A stretch of 64,000 bases of DNA from contig NZ_AQUR01000097.1 of assembly GCF_000372525.1 (NCBI RefSeq), positions 91,372 through 155,371 on the forward strand, written 5' to 3'. This document shows positions 16,251 to 25,610 of the stretch, piece after piece. The position numbers were made by a program, and so were the translations under genes. The notes below the pieces were generated by a model. It was not told where the DNA came from. It was given only the letters and a program-made list of their open reading frames with translations, and made no database searches. The stretch is from Cupriavidus neocaledonicus (GTDB taxonomy: Bacteria; Pseudomonadota; Gammaproteobacteria; Burkholderiales; Burkholderiaceae). Numbering within the stretch: the stretch's first letter is position 1; every line of letters starts with the position of its first letter.

Positions 16251-17480
16251 ATGGCTTCCTCCCCTTCCCCCCGCGCCGCTGCCGCCCGGCCCCGGCTGCC
16301 GATGGCGTTGTACGCGCTGACGGCCGGTTCCTTCGGCATCGGCTGCGCCGAATTCGTGATCATGGGCCTGCTGCTGCAGGTTGCCGCCGACCTGCAGGTG
16401 ACCATCGCCGCCGCCGGCATGCTGGTGTCCGGCTACGCACTCGGCGTGTTCGCCGGCGCACCGGTGCTGACGCTGCTGACGCGCCGCATGCCGCGCAAGG
16501 CGGTGCTGCTGGCGCTGATGGTGATCTATACCGTGGGCAATGCCGCCTGCGCGCTGGCGCCCGACTACACCACGCTGATGATCGCGCGCGTGCTGACCTC
16601 GCTCACGCATGGCACTTTCTTCGGCGTCGGCGCCGTGGTCGCCACCGGGCTGGTGCCCGAGGACCGCCGCGCCTCGGCAATTTCGGTGATGTTCTCGGGC
16701 CTGACCCTGGCCACGCTGCTGGGCATGCCCGCCGGCGCCTGGCTGGGCCTGCACCTGGGCTGGCGCTCGACCTTCTGGGCCATGACGCTGGTCGGCCTGC
16801 TGTCGCTGGCGGTGATCGCGCTGCTGGTGCAGAAGAGCCAGGACCACGGCGCGCGCGTGGCGCTGCGCGACGAGCTGGCCACCATCGGCCGCCCGCAGGT
16901 ACTGCTGGGGCTGTTGATGACAGTGCTGCAGTCGATGGGCATCTTCGCCGTGATCACCTATGTGCAGCCGCTGCTGACGCGCGTGTCCGGCTTTGGCGAG
17001 GCGGCGGTATCGCCGATCCTGCTGCTGTTCGGCGCCGGCATGATCGTCGGCAACGTGCTGGGCGGCCGCTTTGCCGACCGCGCCCCGACGCGCGCGGTGC
17101 TGGCCACGCTGGCGGCGCTGACACTGGTGCTGGCGGCGATGACGCTGGCCATCCACAGCCAGGTGCTGGGGGTGGCCTTCGTCGGCATCCTGGGCGTCGC
17201 GGCCTTTGCCACGGTGTCGCCGCTGCAGCTGCGCGTGCTGCGCCACGCCCACGGCGCCGGCGAGAACCTGGCCTCTAGCTTCAATATCGCCGCGTTCAAC
17301 CTGGGCAACGGCCTGGGCGCGTGGATGGGCGGGGTGGTGGTCGATCACGGCCCGGGACTGACGGCACTGCCCTGGGTGGCGGCACTGGCGCCGATGGCGG
17401 CGCTGGCGGTGGCGTGGCTGAGCGTGAAGCTGGAACAAGGCGCGCACACCCGCGCGCCCATGGCGCAGGCCTGCCCCTGA
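16251..17480 (+). CDS. MFS transporter, DHA1 family (AraJ/PbuE-like efflux)
   Basis: A 409-residue inner-membrane protein with 12 predicted spans. GCAEFVIMGLLLQVAADLQV and GYALGVFAGAPVLTLLTRR near the start are typical of the AraJ/YdhP/PbuE DHA1 group, which exports sugars, purines or drugs. ATG 16251 is used in place of an in-frame TTG upstream. Divergent from the LysR gene at 15224-16144, which is its probable regulator. Confidence 0.83.
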   Translation: MASSPSPRAAAARPRLPMALYALTAGSFGIGCAEFVIMGLLLQVAADLQVTIAAAGMLVSGYALGVFAGAPVLTLLTRRMPRKAVLLALMVIYTVGNAACALAPDYTTLMIARVLTSLTHGTFFGVGAVVATGLVPEDRRASAISVMFSGLTLATLLGMPAGAWLGLHLGWRSTFWAMTLVGLLSLAVIALLVQKSQDHGARVALRDELATIGRPQVLLGLLMTVLQSMGIFAVITYVQPLLTRVSGFGEAAVSPILLLFGAGMIVGNVLGGRFADRAPTRAVLATLAALTLVLAAMTLAIHSQVLGVAFVGILGVAAFATVSPLQLRVLRHAHGAGENLASSFNIAAFNLGNGLGAWMGGVVVDHGPGLTALPWVAALAPMAALAVAWLSVKLEQGAHTRAPMAQACP

Positions 17481-17498
17481 CGCGCCCGCGCAATCTCG

Positions 17499-18725
17499 TC
17501 AGCCCGGCTTGCCGTCCACGCGCGGACGCGCCAGCCGCGGCGCATACGTCAGCGCATAAAGCCCGAAGCCCGCCACCCAGCACGCGCCCGCGCCCCAGGC
17601 CCAGTGCAGGTAGCCGGCGGGCCAGGCCATCGGCCCGAACACCCGCAACACCGCCGCCGCGGCCACCAGCCAGTACGCCGCGGTCTCGGCTCGGCCGGCC
17701 ACCAGCATGCGGCCGGTGTGGCCCAGCGCGGTGCGGGTGATCATGGCGATGATGGCCACGCCCAGCACGCCCACCGTGAATGCGTGCGTCGCCAGCCCGG
17801 CCATCGCCAGTCCGAGCGCACCGAACGCCTGCAGCAGCAGCGCCAGCGGCAGCCACGCATAGGCCAGGTGCAGCACCCACAGGATCGGCCGGTTGCCGAC
17901 CGCATGACCGCGCCACCCCGCTACGCGCGCGCCCAGCACCAGCGCGGCCAGCAGCGACAGCGCCGCAGCCAGCCATCCCGGCAGCGGCAGCAGCCCGGCC
18001 GCCAGCCCCGGCACCGCAGCGGGAATCACCAGGCGATCCACTTGCCGGTACTGGCGCAGCCGGAAGCCGGGAATCGCATTGGTGGTGAACATCGGAATCA
18101 CGCGCCCGCCGATCACCACCACGAACAGCGTCACCAGCGCCACGCCGGCGCGGCACGCCAGCATCGCGCCCGCGTCATGGCCGCGCGCCTGCAGCCACAG
18201 GCTGGCGATATCGGCCAGCCCCAGCAGCCATAGCGCGAGCGCCAGCGGATAGTTGCGGCGATTGCCGCCGCGCACCAGCGTGCGCGTGAAGGCCAGCGCC
18301 GCCAGCGGCAGGAACGCGGCTTCGACGGCGAAGGCCACGGTGCCCGGCACCACCCACAGCCCCACGCGTCCGGCCAGCCACAGCCCGAACAGCACGGCCA
18401 GCGCCGCGCCGGTCGGCGTGGGCTGGCCGGTCCAGGCACGTCCCGCCGTGAACAGGAATCCCACCACGATCGCCGCGGCAAAGCCGAACACCATCTCGTG
18501 CGCATGCCAGAACATCGCCGGCAGCGCCGGTGCCGGTGCGAACGCCTGCACGCCGGCCAGCATTGCCGACCACACCGCGATCGCCAGCGCGGCAAACACC
18601 GCGCCGCCCAGATAGAAGGGGCGGAAGCCCAGCGCAAACAGGGCAAAGCCACGTGGCGGCGGGCCCGGCGGGGCCTTGCCGGAGGGCGGCATGCGCCGCG
18701 CGGGAAGGATGGGGATGGTGTCCAT
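17499..18725 (-). CDS. nnrS: NnrS family protein
   Basis: A 408-residue polytopic membrane protein. FALGFRPFYLGGAVFAALA, FWHAHEMVFGFAAAIVVGFL and GGRVIPMFTTNAIPGF are hallmark NnrS motifs with likely heme/copper-ligand histidines. NnrS proteins are linked to denitrification and to tolerance of nitric oxide or nitrosative stress. ATG 18725 gives the usual family length; a start at 18788 is possible. It is divergent from narK1, consistent with membership in the denitrification island. Confidence 0.88.
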   Translation of the reverse strand: MDTIPILPARRMPPSGKAPPGPPPRGFALFALGFRPFYLGGAVFAALAIAVWSAMLAGVQAFAPAPALPAMFWHAHEMVFGFAAAIVVGFLFTAGRAWTGQPTPTGAALAVLFGLWLAGRVGLWVVPGTVAFAVEAAFLPLAALAFTRTLVRGGNRRNYPLALALWLLGLADIASLWLQARGHDAGAMLACRAGVALVTLFVVVIGGRVIPMFTTNAIPGFRLRQYRQVDRLVIPAAVPGLAAGLLPLPGWLAAALSLLAALVLGARVAGWRGHAVGNRPILWVLHLAYAWLPLALLLQAFGALGLAMAGLATHAFTVGVLGVAIIAMITRTALGHTGRMLVAGRAETAAYWLVAAAAVLRVFGPMAWPAGYLHWAWGAGACWVAGFGLYALTYAPRLARPRVDGKPG

Positions 18726-18875
18726 GTCTGCAAGGCAATGAAGGTGCGGCGCACGGTCGGCCGCAGCGGCGCCAACACTGCGCCGCATGTCGTCCCCACG
18801 ATAGCACCGCCACCGCGCCGGGGACCTCCCCCGGTAGAACTACTTCCAAAGGCAGTCAACGCGTGCGCGCGCGCT

Positions 18876-18899
18876 GTGCTGCCGGCGAATAGGCAGCAC
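18876..18899. promoter_or_regulatory. Inverted repeat in the nnrS-narK1 intergenic region
   Basis: Perfect 8-base arms GTGCTGCC and GGCAGCAC surround an 8-base centre GGCGAATA, about 70 bases before the narK1 start. Operator or leader hairpin; the regulator is unknown. It does not match the FNR/DNR consensus. Confidence 0.4.
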
Positions 18900-18956
18900 C
18901 AGCGCCCGCCCCTACTCTGGCATCACCCCCGCCAAAGTCGACACAGGAGCATGGCC

Positions 18957-20237
18957 ATGGCCACCCAATCCCGCGCGCCGGAGCCGATCCCGCCCGGCGC
19001 CGCCATCACGCTGGCGTCCAGCACGTTCGCCTTCACCATCTGCTTTGCCGTCTGGATGCTGTTCGCCGTCCTCGGCATCCCCCTCAAGCAACAGCTCGGC
19101 CTCAACGACACCGAATTCGGCCTGCTCGCGGCCACCCCGGTGCTGAGCGGCTCGCTGATCCGCGTGCCGCTGGGGCTGTGGACCGACCGCTTCGGCGGCC
19201 GCATCGTGTTCTTCGTGCTGATGCTGGCCACCGTGGTCCCGATCTGGCTGATCTCGTATGCGACCACGCTGTGGCAGCTGCTGGTGCTGGGCCTGTTCGT
19301 CGGCCTGGCGGGCGGCTCGTTCTCGGTGGGCACGCCCTACGTGGCGCGCTGGTTCCCGCGCTCGCGCCAGGGGCTGGCGATGGGCATTTTCGGCGCCGGC
19401 AACTCGGGCGCCGCGCTGACCAAGTTCGTCGCGCCGGCGCTGATCCTGGCGGCCGGCACCTGGACCATCGTGCCGCGCGTGTATTCGGTGGCGATGCTGG
19501 CCACCGCGCTGTTGTTCTGGATGTTCTCGCGCAGCGATCCCGCGCACATGGTCAAGTCGAGCGTCGGCTGGCGCGAGCAGCTGGCGGTGATGCGCGACCC
19601 GCGCGTGTGGCGCTACTCGCAGTACTACTCGGTGGTGTTCGGCGGCTATGTCGGCCTGTCGCTGTGGATGACCAAGTACTACATCGGCGAGTACGGCTTC
19701 GACATCAAGACGGCCGCCTTCCTGGCCGCGTGCTTCTCGCTGCCGGGCGGCGTGCTGCGCGCGATCGGCGGCTGGATCTCGGACCGCTACGGCGCCCACC
19801 GCACCACCTGGTGGGTGATGTGGGTGAGCTGGGTCGGCTTCTTCCTGCTGAGCTATCCGCAGACTGATTTCATCATCCAGACCACCAGCGGACCGCAGGG
19901 ATTCCGCATCGCGCTCACGCCCACGGTATTCACCATCCTGCTGTTCGTGGTCGGCATTGCCTTCGCCATCGGCAAGGCCTCGGTGTTCAAGTTCATCTCC
20001 AACGACTTCACCCACAACATCGGCGCCGTCTCCGGCGTGGTGGGCCTGGCAGGCGGGCTGGGCGGGTTCGTGCTGCCGATCCTGTTCGGCATGCTGGCCG
20101 ACCTGACCGGCATCCGCAGCAGCTGCTTCATGCTGATGTACGGCACGGTATGCGTGAGCCTGGTGTGGATGCACTACAGCCACCGCGCCGAACGCCAGCG
20201 CAAGGCCCACGCCGTCGGCCTGACCCAGCCCGCTTGA
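18957..20237 (+). CDS. narK1: Nitrate transporter NarK1 type (nitrate/proton symporter)
   Basis: A 426-residue MFS nitrate/nitrite transporter with 12 spans. FAVWMLFAVLGIPLKQQLGL, PVLSGSLIRVPLGLWTDRFGGR and GAGNSGAALTKFVAPAL are typical of NarK1. ATG 18957 lies seven bases after AGGAG; the ATG at 18951 is too close to it. Followed at 62 bases by narK2, giving the NarK1-NarK2 pair seen in other denitrifiers, some of which carry it as a fused gene. NarK1 types are thought to start uptake by nitrate/proton symport. Confidence 0.92.
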   Translation: MATQSRAPEPIPPGAAITLASSTFAFTICFAVWMLFAVLGIPLKQQLGLNDTEFGLLAATPVLSGSLIRVPLGLWTDRFGGRIVFFVLMLATVVPIWLISYATTLWQLLVLGLFVGLAGGSFSVGTPYVARWFPRSRQGLAMGIFGAGNSGAALTKFVAPALILAAGTWTIVPRVYSVAMLATALLFWMFSRSDPAHMVKSSVGWREQLAVMRDPRVWRYSQYYSVVFGGYVGLSLWMTKYYIGEYGFDIKTAAFLAACFSLPGGVLRAIGGWISDRYGAHRTTWWVMWVSWVGFFLLSYPQTDFIIQTTSGPQGFRIALTPTVFTILLFVVGIAFAIGKASVFKFISNDFTHNIGAVSGVVGLAGGLGGFVLPILFGMLADLTGIRSSCFMLMYGTVCVSLVWMHYSHRAERQRKAHAVGLTQPA

Positions 20238-20299
20238 TACCGCACCGTGGCACCGACCCACGCGCGCCTCCGCGCATTCTTCATCAAGGCACACTGATC

Positions 20300-21685
20300 A
20301 TGACTTCATCCGTACTCACCCGCTGGGAGCCCGAGAACGCGGCCTTCTGGCAAAGCGAGGGCGAGCGCATCGCCTACCGCAACCTGTGGATCTCGATCCC
20401 GGCGCTGATGCTGGCCTTCGTGGTCTGGATGCTGTGGAGCGTGGTCGCGGTCAACCTCGACCGCGCCGGCTTCGAGTTCACCAAGAACCAGCTGTTCTGG
20501 CTGACCGCGCTGCCGGCGCTGTCGGGCGCCACGCTGCGCATCTTCTATTCGTTCCTGGTGCCGGTGTTCGGCGGGCGCCGCTTCACCGCGATCTCGACCG
20601 CGCTGCTGCTGATCCCCGCGCTGGGCATGGGCTTCGCGCTGCGCGACCCGTCCACCGGCTACCCCACGCTGCTGGTGCTGGCGCTGCTGTGCGGCCTGGG
20701 CGGCGCCAACTTCAGCTCGTCGATGGCCAATATCAGCTTCTTCTTCCCCAAGGCGAAGAAGGGCCTCGCCACCGGGCTGAATGCCGGCATCGGCAACCTG
20801 GGCGTGTCGGTGGTGCAGTTCGTCACGCCGCTGGTGGTGTCGCTGGCGGTGTTCGGCGCGCTCGGCGGCGAGCCGCAGCAATACCAGGCCAACGGCGCCA
20901 CGCACAATCTGTGGCTGCAGAACGCGGGCTTTATCTGGGTGCCGTTCATCGTGGTATCGGCGCTGGCCGCGTGGTTCGGCATGCATGACATCGCCGATGC
21001 GAAGGCCTCGTTCGCCGAGCAGGCCGTGATCTTCAAGCGCAAGCACAACTGGCTGATGTGCTGGCTGTACGTGGGCACTTTCGGTTCGTTCATCGGCTTC
21101 TCGGCCGGGCTGGCGCTGCTGACCAAGTCGCAGTTCCCCGGCGTGAATCCCACCGCCTATGCCTTCCTGGGGCCGCTGGTCGGCGCGCTGACACGTCCCG
21201 TGGGCGGCTGGATCTCCGACAAGCTCGGCGGTGCGCGCGTTACGCTGTGGACCTTCATCGGCATGATCGCGGCGGTGTTCGCCGTGCTGGCGGCGCTGCC
21301 GCATGACGGCGCCGGCGGCAACTTCACCTGGTTCCTCGCTGCCTTCATCGCGCTGTTCGCGCTGACCGGCATCGGCAACGGCTCGACCTTCCGCATGATC
21401 CCGGTGATCTTCCTGACCGAGCGCCAGCGCGCCGCCAGGGGCAAGGGCGACGCCGCGCAACGCCAGGCGCTGCAGGATGCCGGCAAGGAATCCGCCGCGG
21501 TGCTGGGCTTCTCCGGCGCGATCGGCGCCTACGGCGGCTTCTTCATCCCCAAGAGCTTCGGCACCGCGCTGGAGCTGACCGGCGCGCCCGACGCCGCGCT
21601 GTATTGCTTCATCGCCTTCTATGTCAGCTGCGTGCTGGTGACGTGGTGGTGCTACGCGCGCCGCAACGCCCCCATGCCCTGCTGA
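20300..21685 (+). CDS. narK2: Nitrate/nitrite antiporter NarK2 type
   Basis: A 461-residue MFS protein. WSVVAVNLDRAGFEFTKNQL, GGANFSSSMANISFFFPK and GLATGLNAGIGNLGVSVVQF are conserved NarK2 motifs, with the nitrate signature around the two glycine-rich stretches. The central cytoplasmic loop and C-terminus lengths are usual for NarK2. It would exchange nitrate for nitrite during respiration. The gene precedes narG by 187 bases that contain a strong stem-loop. Confidence 0.92.
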   Translation: MTSSVLTRWEPENAAFWQSEGERIAYRNLWISIPALMLAFVVWMLWSVVAVNLDRAGFEFTKNQLFWLTALPALSGATLRIFYSFLVPVFGGRRFTAISTALLLIPALGMGFALRDPSTGYPTLLVLALLCGLGGANFSSSMANISFFFPKAKKGLATGLNAGIGNLGVSVVQFVTPLVVSLAVFGALGGEPQQYQANGATHNLWLQNAGFIWVPFIVVSALAAWFGMHDIADAKASFAEQAVIFKRKHNWLMCWLYVGTFGSFIGFSAGLALLTKSQFPGVNPTAYAFLGPLVGALTRPVGGWISDKLGGARVTLWTFIGMIAAVFAVLAALPHDGAGGNFTWFLAAFIALFALTGIGNGSTFRMIPVIFLTERQRAARGKGDAAQRQALQDAGKESAAVLGFSGAIGAYGGFFIPKSFGTALELTGAPDAALYCFIAFYVSCVLVTWWCYARRNAPMPC

Positions 21686-21692
21686 ACCCCTT

Positions 21693-21733
21693 GCCGGCCG
21701 GACTAGTTCTTCGGAACTAGTCCCGCGGCCGGC
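21693..21733 (+). other. Strong stem-loop with TTCG tetraloop between narK2 and narG
   Basis: Inner arms GACTAGTTC and GAACTAGTC close on TTCG (21710-21713). Outer arms GCCGGCCG (21693-21700) and CGGCCGGC (21726-21733) extend the stem past a CCG bulge. No T run follows, so a simple intrinsic terminator is unlikely. It may be an mRNA end-protecting or processing element. Confidence 0.6.
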
Positions 21734-21872
21734 ACCTCCCCCGATCGCCATCCGGCGGCTGTTCCACCAGCGAATTGGCTGCCGCCCCGCTCCCCCATAA
21801 GCTCAAGGTGTCCCTGCAAACGCTCCCGCAAGCCGCGGAGCGCCGCAGCAAAGCCTCGCGGAGAACAAGCAA

Positions 21873-24800
21873 ATGAGTCATTTCCTGGATCGACTGAAGT
21901 TCATGTCGCGCGTCAAGTCAACCTATGCGGACGGCCACGGCGAGGTGGTGAACGAAGACCGCAAGTGGGAAGACGGCTACCGCAGCCGCTGGCAGCACGA
22001 CAAGATCGTGCGCTCCACCCACGGCGTGAACTGCACCGGCTCCTGCTCCTGGAAGGTCTACGTCAAGAACGGCCTGATCACCTGGGAAACGCAGCAGACC
22101 GACTACCCGCGCACGCGCCCGGACCTGCCCAACCACGAGCCCCGCGGCTGTCCGCGCGGCGCGTCGTACAGCTGGTACGTCTACTCCGCGCAGCGCGTCA
22201 AGTACCCGATGATCCGCGGCCGCCTGATGGAGATGTGGCGCGAGGCCCGCAAGACCATGGATCCCATCGCCGCCTGGGAATCGATCAGCCAGGATCCGGA
22301 GAAGGCGGCGCGCTACAAGAGCGTGCGCGGCCAGGGCGGCTTCGTCCGTGCCGACTGGAACACCGCCACCGAGATGATCGCCGCGGCCAACGCCTTCACC
22401 GTGAAGACATTCGGCCCCGACCGCGTCATCGGCTTCTCGCCGATCCCGGCGATGTCGATGGTGTCGTACGCCGCGGGCGCGCGCTACCTGAGCCTGCTCG
22501 GCGGCGCCTGCCTGTCGTTCTATGACTGGTACTGCGACCTGCCGCCGGCCAGCCCGCAGATCTGGGGCGAGCAGACCGACGTGCCCGAATCCGCCGACTG
22601 GTACAACTCCACCTACCTGATGGTGTGGGGCTCGAACGTGCCACAGACGCGCACGCCCGACGCCCACTTCTACACCGAGGTGCGCTACAAGGGCACCAAG
22701 ACCGTCGCGGTCTCGTCCGACTTCGGCGAGATGGTCAAGTTCGGCGATATCTGGCTGGCGCCGAAGCAAGGCACCGATGCCGCGCTGGCAATGGCGATGG
22801 GCCACGTGGTGCTCAAGGAATTCCACGCCAGCGGCAAGTCCGCCTACTTCCGCGACTACGTGAAGCAGTACACCGACATGCCGATGCTGGTGCTGCTGCG
22901 CGAGCACGGCGGCACGCTGGTGCCCGACCACTTCCTGCGTGCCTCGCACCTGGCCAACAACCTCGGCGAAGCCAACCATCCGGAATGGAAGACGCTGCTG
23001 GTCGACGACGCCACCGGCGAGATCGTCGCGCCCAACGGCTCGATCGGCTTCCGCTGGGGCGAGGCTGCGCACAACGACGGGGCAAAGGTGGGCCGCTGGA
23101 ACCTGGAGATGAAGGACGGCGGCAGCGGCCGCGCGGTCGAGCCGCGCTTGTCGCTGCTCGGCCACGGCGACGAAGTGGTCGAGGTCGGCTTCCCCTATTT
23201 CGGCGGCGAACACGACGAACTGCTGCGCCGCCGCGTGCCGGCGCGCCGCCTCACGCTGGCCGACGGCAGCACCGCGCTGGTGGCGACCGTGTACGACCTC
23301 CAGATGGCCAACTACGGTGTCGACCAGGGCCTGGGCGGCCCCAACGTGGCGTCGTCGTATGAGGACGACGTGCCCTACACCCCTGCCTGGCAGGAGAAGC
23401 ACACCTCCGTGCCGGCGCGCCTGGTGATACAGGTGGCGCGCGAGTTCGCCGACAACGCCGACCGCACGCAGGGCAAGAGCATGGTGATCGTCGGTGCCGC
23501 GCTGAACCACTGGTACCACAACGACATGATCTACCGCGGCATCATCAACCTGCTGATGATGTGCGGCTGCATCGGCAAGAGCGGCGGCGGCTGGGCCCAC
23601 TATGTCGGCCAGGAAAAGCTGCGTCCGCAGTTCGGCTGGGCCCCGCTGGCATTCGGCCTGGACTGGTCGCGCCCGCCACGCCAGATGAACGGCACCTCGT
23701 TCTTCTACAACCACACCAGCCAGTGGCGCCACGAGAAGCTGGCCGTCGACGAGATCCTGTCGCCGACCGCCGACCGCAGGCGCTACGACGGCCTGTCGCT
23801 GCTCGACCTGAACGCGAAGTCCGAGCGCATGGGCTGGCTGCCTTCGGCGCCGCAGCTCGGCACCAATCCGCTCGACGTGGTCGATGCGGCCGAGCAGGCC
23901 GGCAAGGATCCGGTGGCCTATACCGTCGAGCAACTGAAGTCGGGCGCGCTGCAATTCGCCTGCGACGATCCCGACAACCCGGCCAACTTCCCGCGCAACA
24001 TGTTCGTGTGGCGCTCCAATATCCTGGGCAGCTCGGGCAAGGGCCATGAGTATTTCCTGAAGTACCTGCTCGGCACGCAGAACGCCGTGTTCGGCGACGA
24101 GAACGATGCGATCAGGCCGAGCGAAGTCAACGTACGCCCGGCCGCCGAAGGCAAGCTCGACCTGCTGACCGTGCTGGACTTCCGCATGAGCACCACCTGC
24201 CTGTACGGCGACATCGTGCTGCCGACCGCCACCTGGTACGAGAAGGACGACCTCAACACGTCCGACATGCACCCCTTTATCCACCCGCTGTCCGAAGCCG
24301 TGCAGCCGCTGTGGGAAAGCAAGACCGACTGGGAAATCTACAAGGCCATCGCGAAGAAGTTCAGCGAGATCGCCGGTCCCTACCTGGGCACGCGCAAGGA
24401 CCTGGTCTGCACGCCCCTGCTGCACGACACCCCCGGCGAACTGGGCCAGCCGTTCGAGCCCAGGGACTGGAAGGCCGGCGAGTGCGACCTGATCCCCGGC
24501 AAGACCGCGCCGTCGATGACGGTGGTCGAGCGCAACTACGCCGATATCTACAAGAAATTCACCTCGATCGGCCCGCTGCTCGACAAGCTCGGCAACGGCG
24601 GCAAGGGCATCAACTGGAACACCCAGCACGAGGTGAACGAAATCGGCGAGCTCAGCCACACGGTGACGGAGCCCGGCGTGAGCCAGGGCCGCCCGAAGCT
24701 GGAGACCGCGATCGACGCCGCCGAGATGATCCTGACCTTCGCCCCGGAAACCAACGGCCACGTCGCCGTCAAGGCATGGGAAGCGCTGTCGAAGATCACC

Positions 24801-25610
24801 GGCCGCGACCACACCCACCTGGCCGAAGGGCGCGAGCACGACAAGATCCGCTTTCGCGACGTGCAGGCGCAGCCGCGCAAGATCATCTCAGCGCCGACAT
24901 GGTCGGGGCTGGAATCGGAAGAGGTCAGCTACAACGCCGGCTACACCAACGTGCACGAGCTGATCCCCTGGCGCACGCTGACCGGCCGCCAGCAGTTCTG
25001 GCAGGACCATCGCTGGATGCTGGACTTCGGCGAGGGCGCGTGCGTGTACAAGCCGGCCATCGACACCAAGACCGTGGCGCCGATGCTGGGCAGGAAGCCC
25101 AACGGCAACCCGGAGCTGGTGCTGAACTGGATCACGCCGCACCAGAAGTGGGGGATTCACTCCACCTACTCGGACAACCTGCGCATGCTGACGCTGTCGC
25201 GCGGCGGCCCGCACGTGTGGATCTCGGAAGCCGAGGCCAAGGCCAACGGCATCCGCGACAACGACTGGGTCGAGGTGTTCAACGTCAACGGCACGCTGAC
25301 CGCTCGGGTGGTGGTGTCGCAGCGCGTGCCCAAGGGTATGTGCCTGATGTACCACGCCCAGGAAAAGATCGTGAACGTGCCGGGTGCCGAGACCAGCGGC
25401 ATGCGCGGCGGCATCCATAACTCGGTCACGCGCGCCGTGACCAAGCCCACGCACATGATCGGCGGGTACGCGCAGCTGGCCTACGGCTTCAACTACTACG
25501 GCACCGTGGGCAGCAACCGCGATGAGTTCGTGATCCTGCGCAAGATGAAGAAGGTCGACTGGCTGGAAGGGCCGCTGGTGGAAACCAACAAGGAAGGAGC
25601 AACGCAATGA
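21873..25610 (+). CDS. narG: Respiratory nitrate reductase alpha subunit
   Basis: A 1245-residue Mo-bisMGD enzyme subunit that reduces nitrate to nitrite on the cytoplasmic face of the membrane. Near residues 49-60, HGVNCTGSCSW provides the His/Cys ligands of the FS0 cluster, and GCPRGASYSWYVYSAQRVKYP and CDLPPASPQIWGEQTDV are family signatures. The N-terminus lacks a full twin-arginine signal, as usual for NarG. Length is normal. Its stop overlaps the narH ATG. It works with NarH and NarI, with NarJ as chaperone. Confidence 0.97.
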   Translation: MSHFLDRLKFMSRVKSTYADGHGEVVNEDRKWEDGYRSRWQHDKIVRSTHGVNCTGSCSWKVYVKNGLITWETQQTDYPRTRPDLPNHEPRGCPRGASYSWYVYSAQRVKYPMIRGRLMEMWREARKTMDPIAAWESISQDPEKAARYKSVRGQGGFVRADWNTATEMIAAANAFTVKTFGPDRVIGFSPIPAMSMVSYAAGARYLSLLGGACLSFYDWYCDLPPASPQIWGEQTDVPESADWYNSTYLMVWGSNVPQTRTPDAHFYTEVRYKGTKTVAVSSDFGEMVKFGDIWLAPKQGTDAALAMAMGHVVLKEFHASGKSAYFRDYVKQYTDMPMLVLLREHGGTLVPDHFLRASHLANNLGEANHPEWKTLLVDDATGEIVAPNGSIGFRWGEAAHNDGAKVGRWNLEMKDGGSGRAVEPRLSLLGHGDEVVEVGFPYFGGEHDELLRRRVPARRLTLADGSTALVATVYDLQMANYGVDQGLGGPNVASSYEDDVPYTPAWQEKHTSVPARLVIQVAREFADNADRTQGKSMVIVGAALNHWYHNDMIYRGIINLLMMCGCIGKSGGGWAHYVGQEKLRPQFGWAPLAFGLDWSRPPRQMNGTSFFYNHTSQWRHEKLAVDEILSPTADRRRYDGLSLLDLNAKSERMGWLPSAPQLGTNPLDVVDAAEQAGKDPVAYTVEQLKSGALQFACDDPDNPANFPRNMFVWRSNILGSSGKGHEYFLKYLLGTQNAVFGDENDAIRPSEVNVRPAAEGKLDLLTVLDFRMSTTCLYGDIVLPTATWYEKDDLNTSDMHPFIHPLSEAVQPLWESKTDWEIYKAIAKKFSEIAGPYLGTRKDLVCTPLLHDTPGELGQPFEPRDWKAGECDLIPGKTAPSMTVVERNYADIYKKFTSIGPLLDKLGNGGKGINWNTQHEVNEIGELSHTVTEPGVSQGRPKLETAIDAAEMILTFAPETNGHVAVKAWEALSKITGRDHTHLAEGREHDKIRFRDVQAQPRKIISAPTWSGLESEEVSYNAGYTNVHELIPWRTLTGRQQFWQDHRWMLDFGEGACVYKPAIDTKTVAPMLGRKPNGNPELVLNWITPHQKWGIHSTYSDNLRMLTLSRGGPHVWISEAEAKANGIRDNDWVEVFNVNGTLTARVVVSQRVPKGMCLMYHAQEKIVNVPGAETSGMRGGIHNSVTRAVTKPTHMIGGYAQLAYGFNYYGTVGSNRDEFVILRKMKKVDWLEGPLVETNKEGATQ

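Noticed and set aside
16158..17447. Long minus-strand frame opposite the MFS transporter gene
   Set aside because: Composition is Gln/His/Arg-rich low complexity, typical of a shadow frame; the plus strand encodes a clear MFS protein.
18789..18956. FNR/DNR box ahead of narK1
   Set aside because: GTCAA occurs at 18854-18858, but the other half-site at the right spacing does not match TTGAT.
21693..21733. narK2-narG stem-loop as an intrinsic terminator
   Set aside because: No T run follows the hairpin; it is listed as an RNA structure only.
21918..24839. A 973-codon open frame antisense to narG
   Set aside because: Long antisense frames are common in GC-rich DNA with strong third-position bias. 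The sequence is His/Arg/Ala-rich with no recognisable domain, and narG itself is certain.
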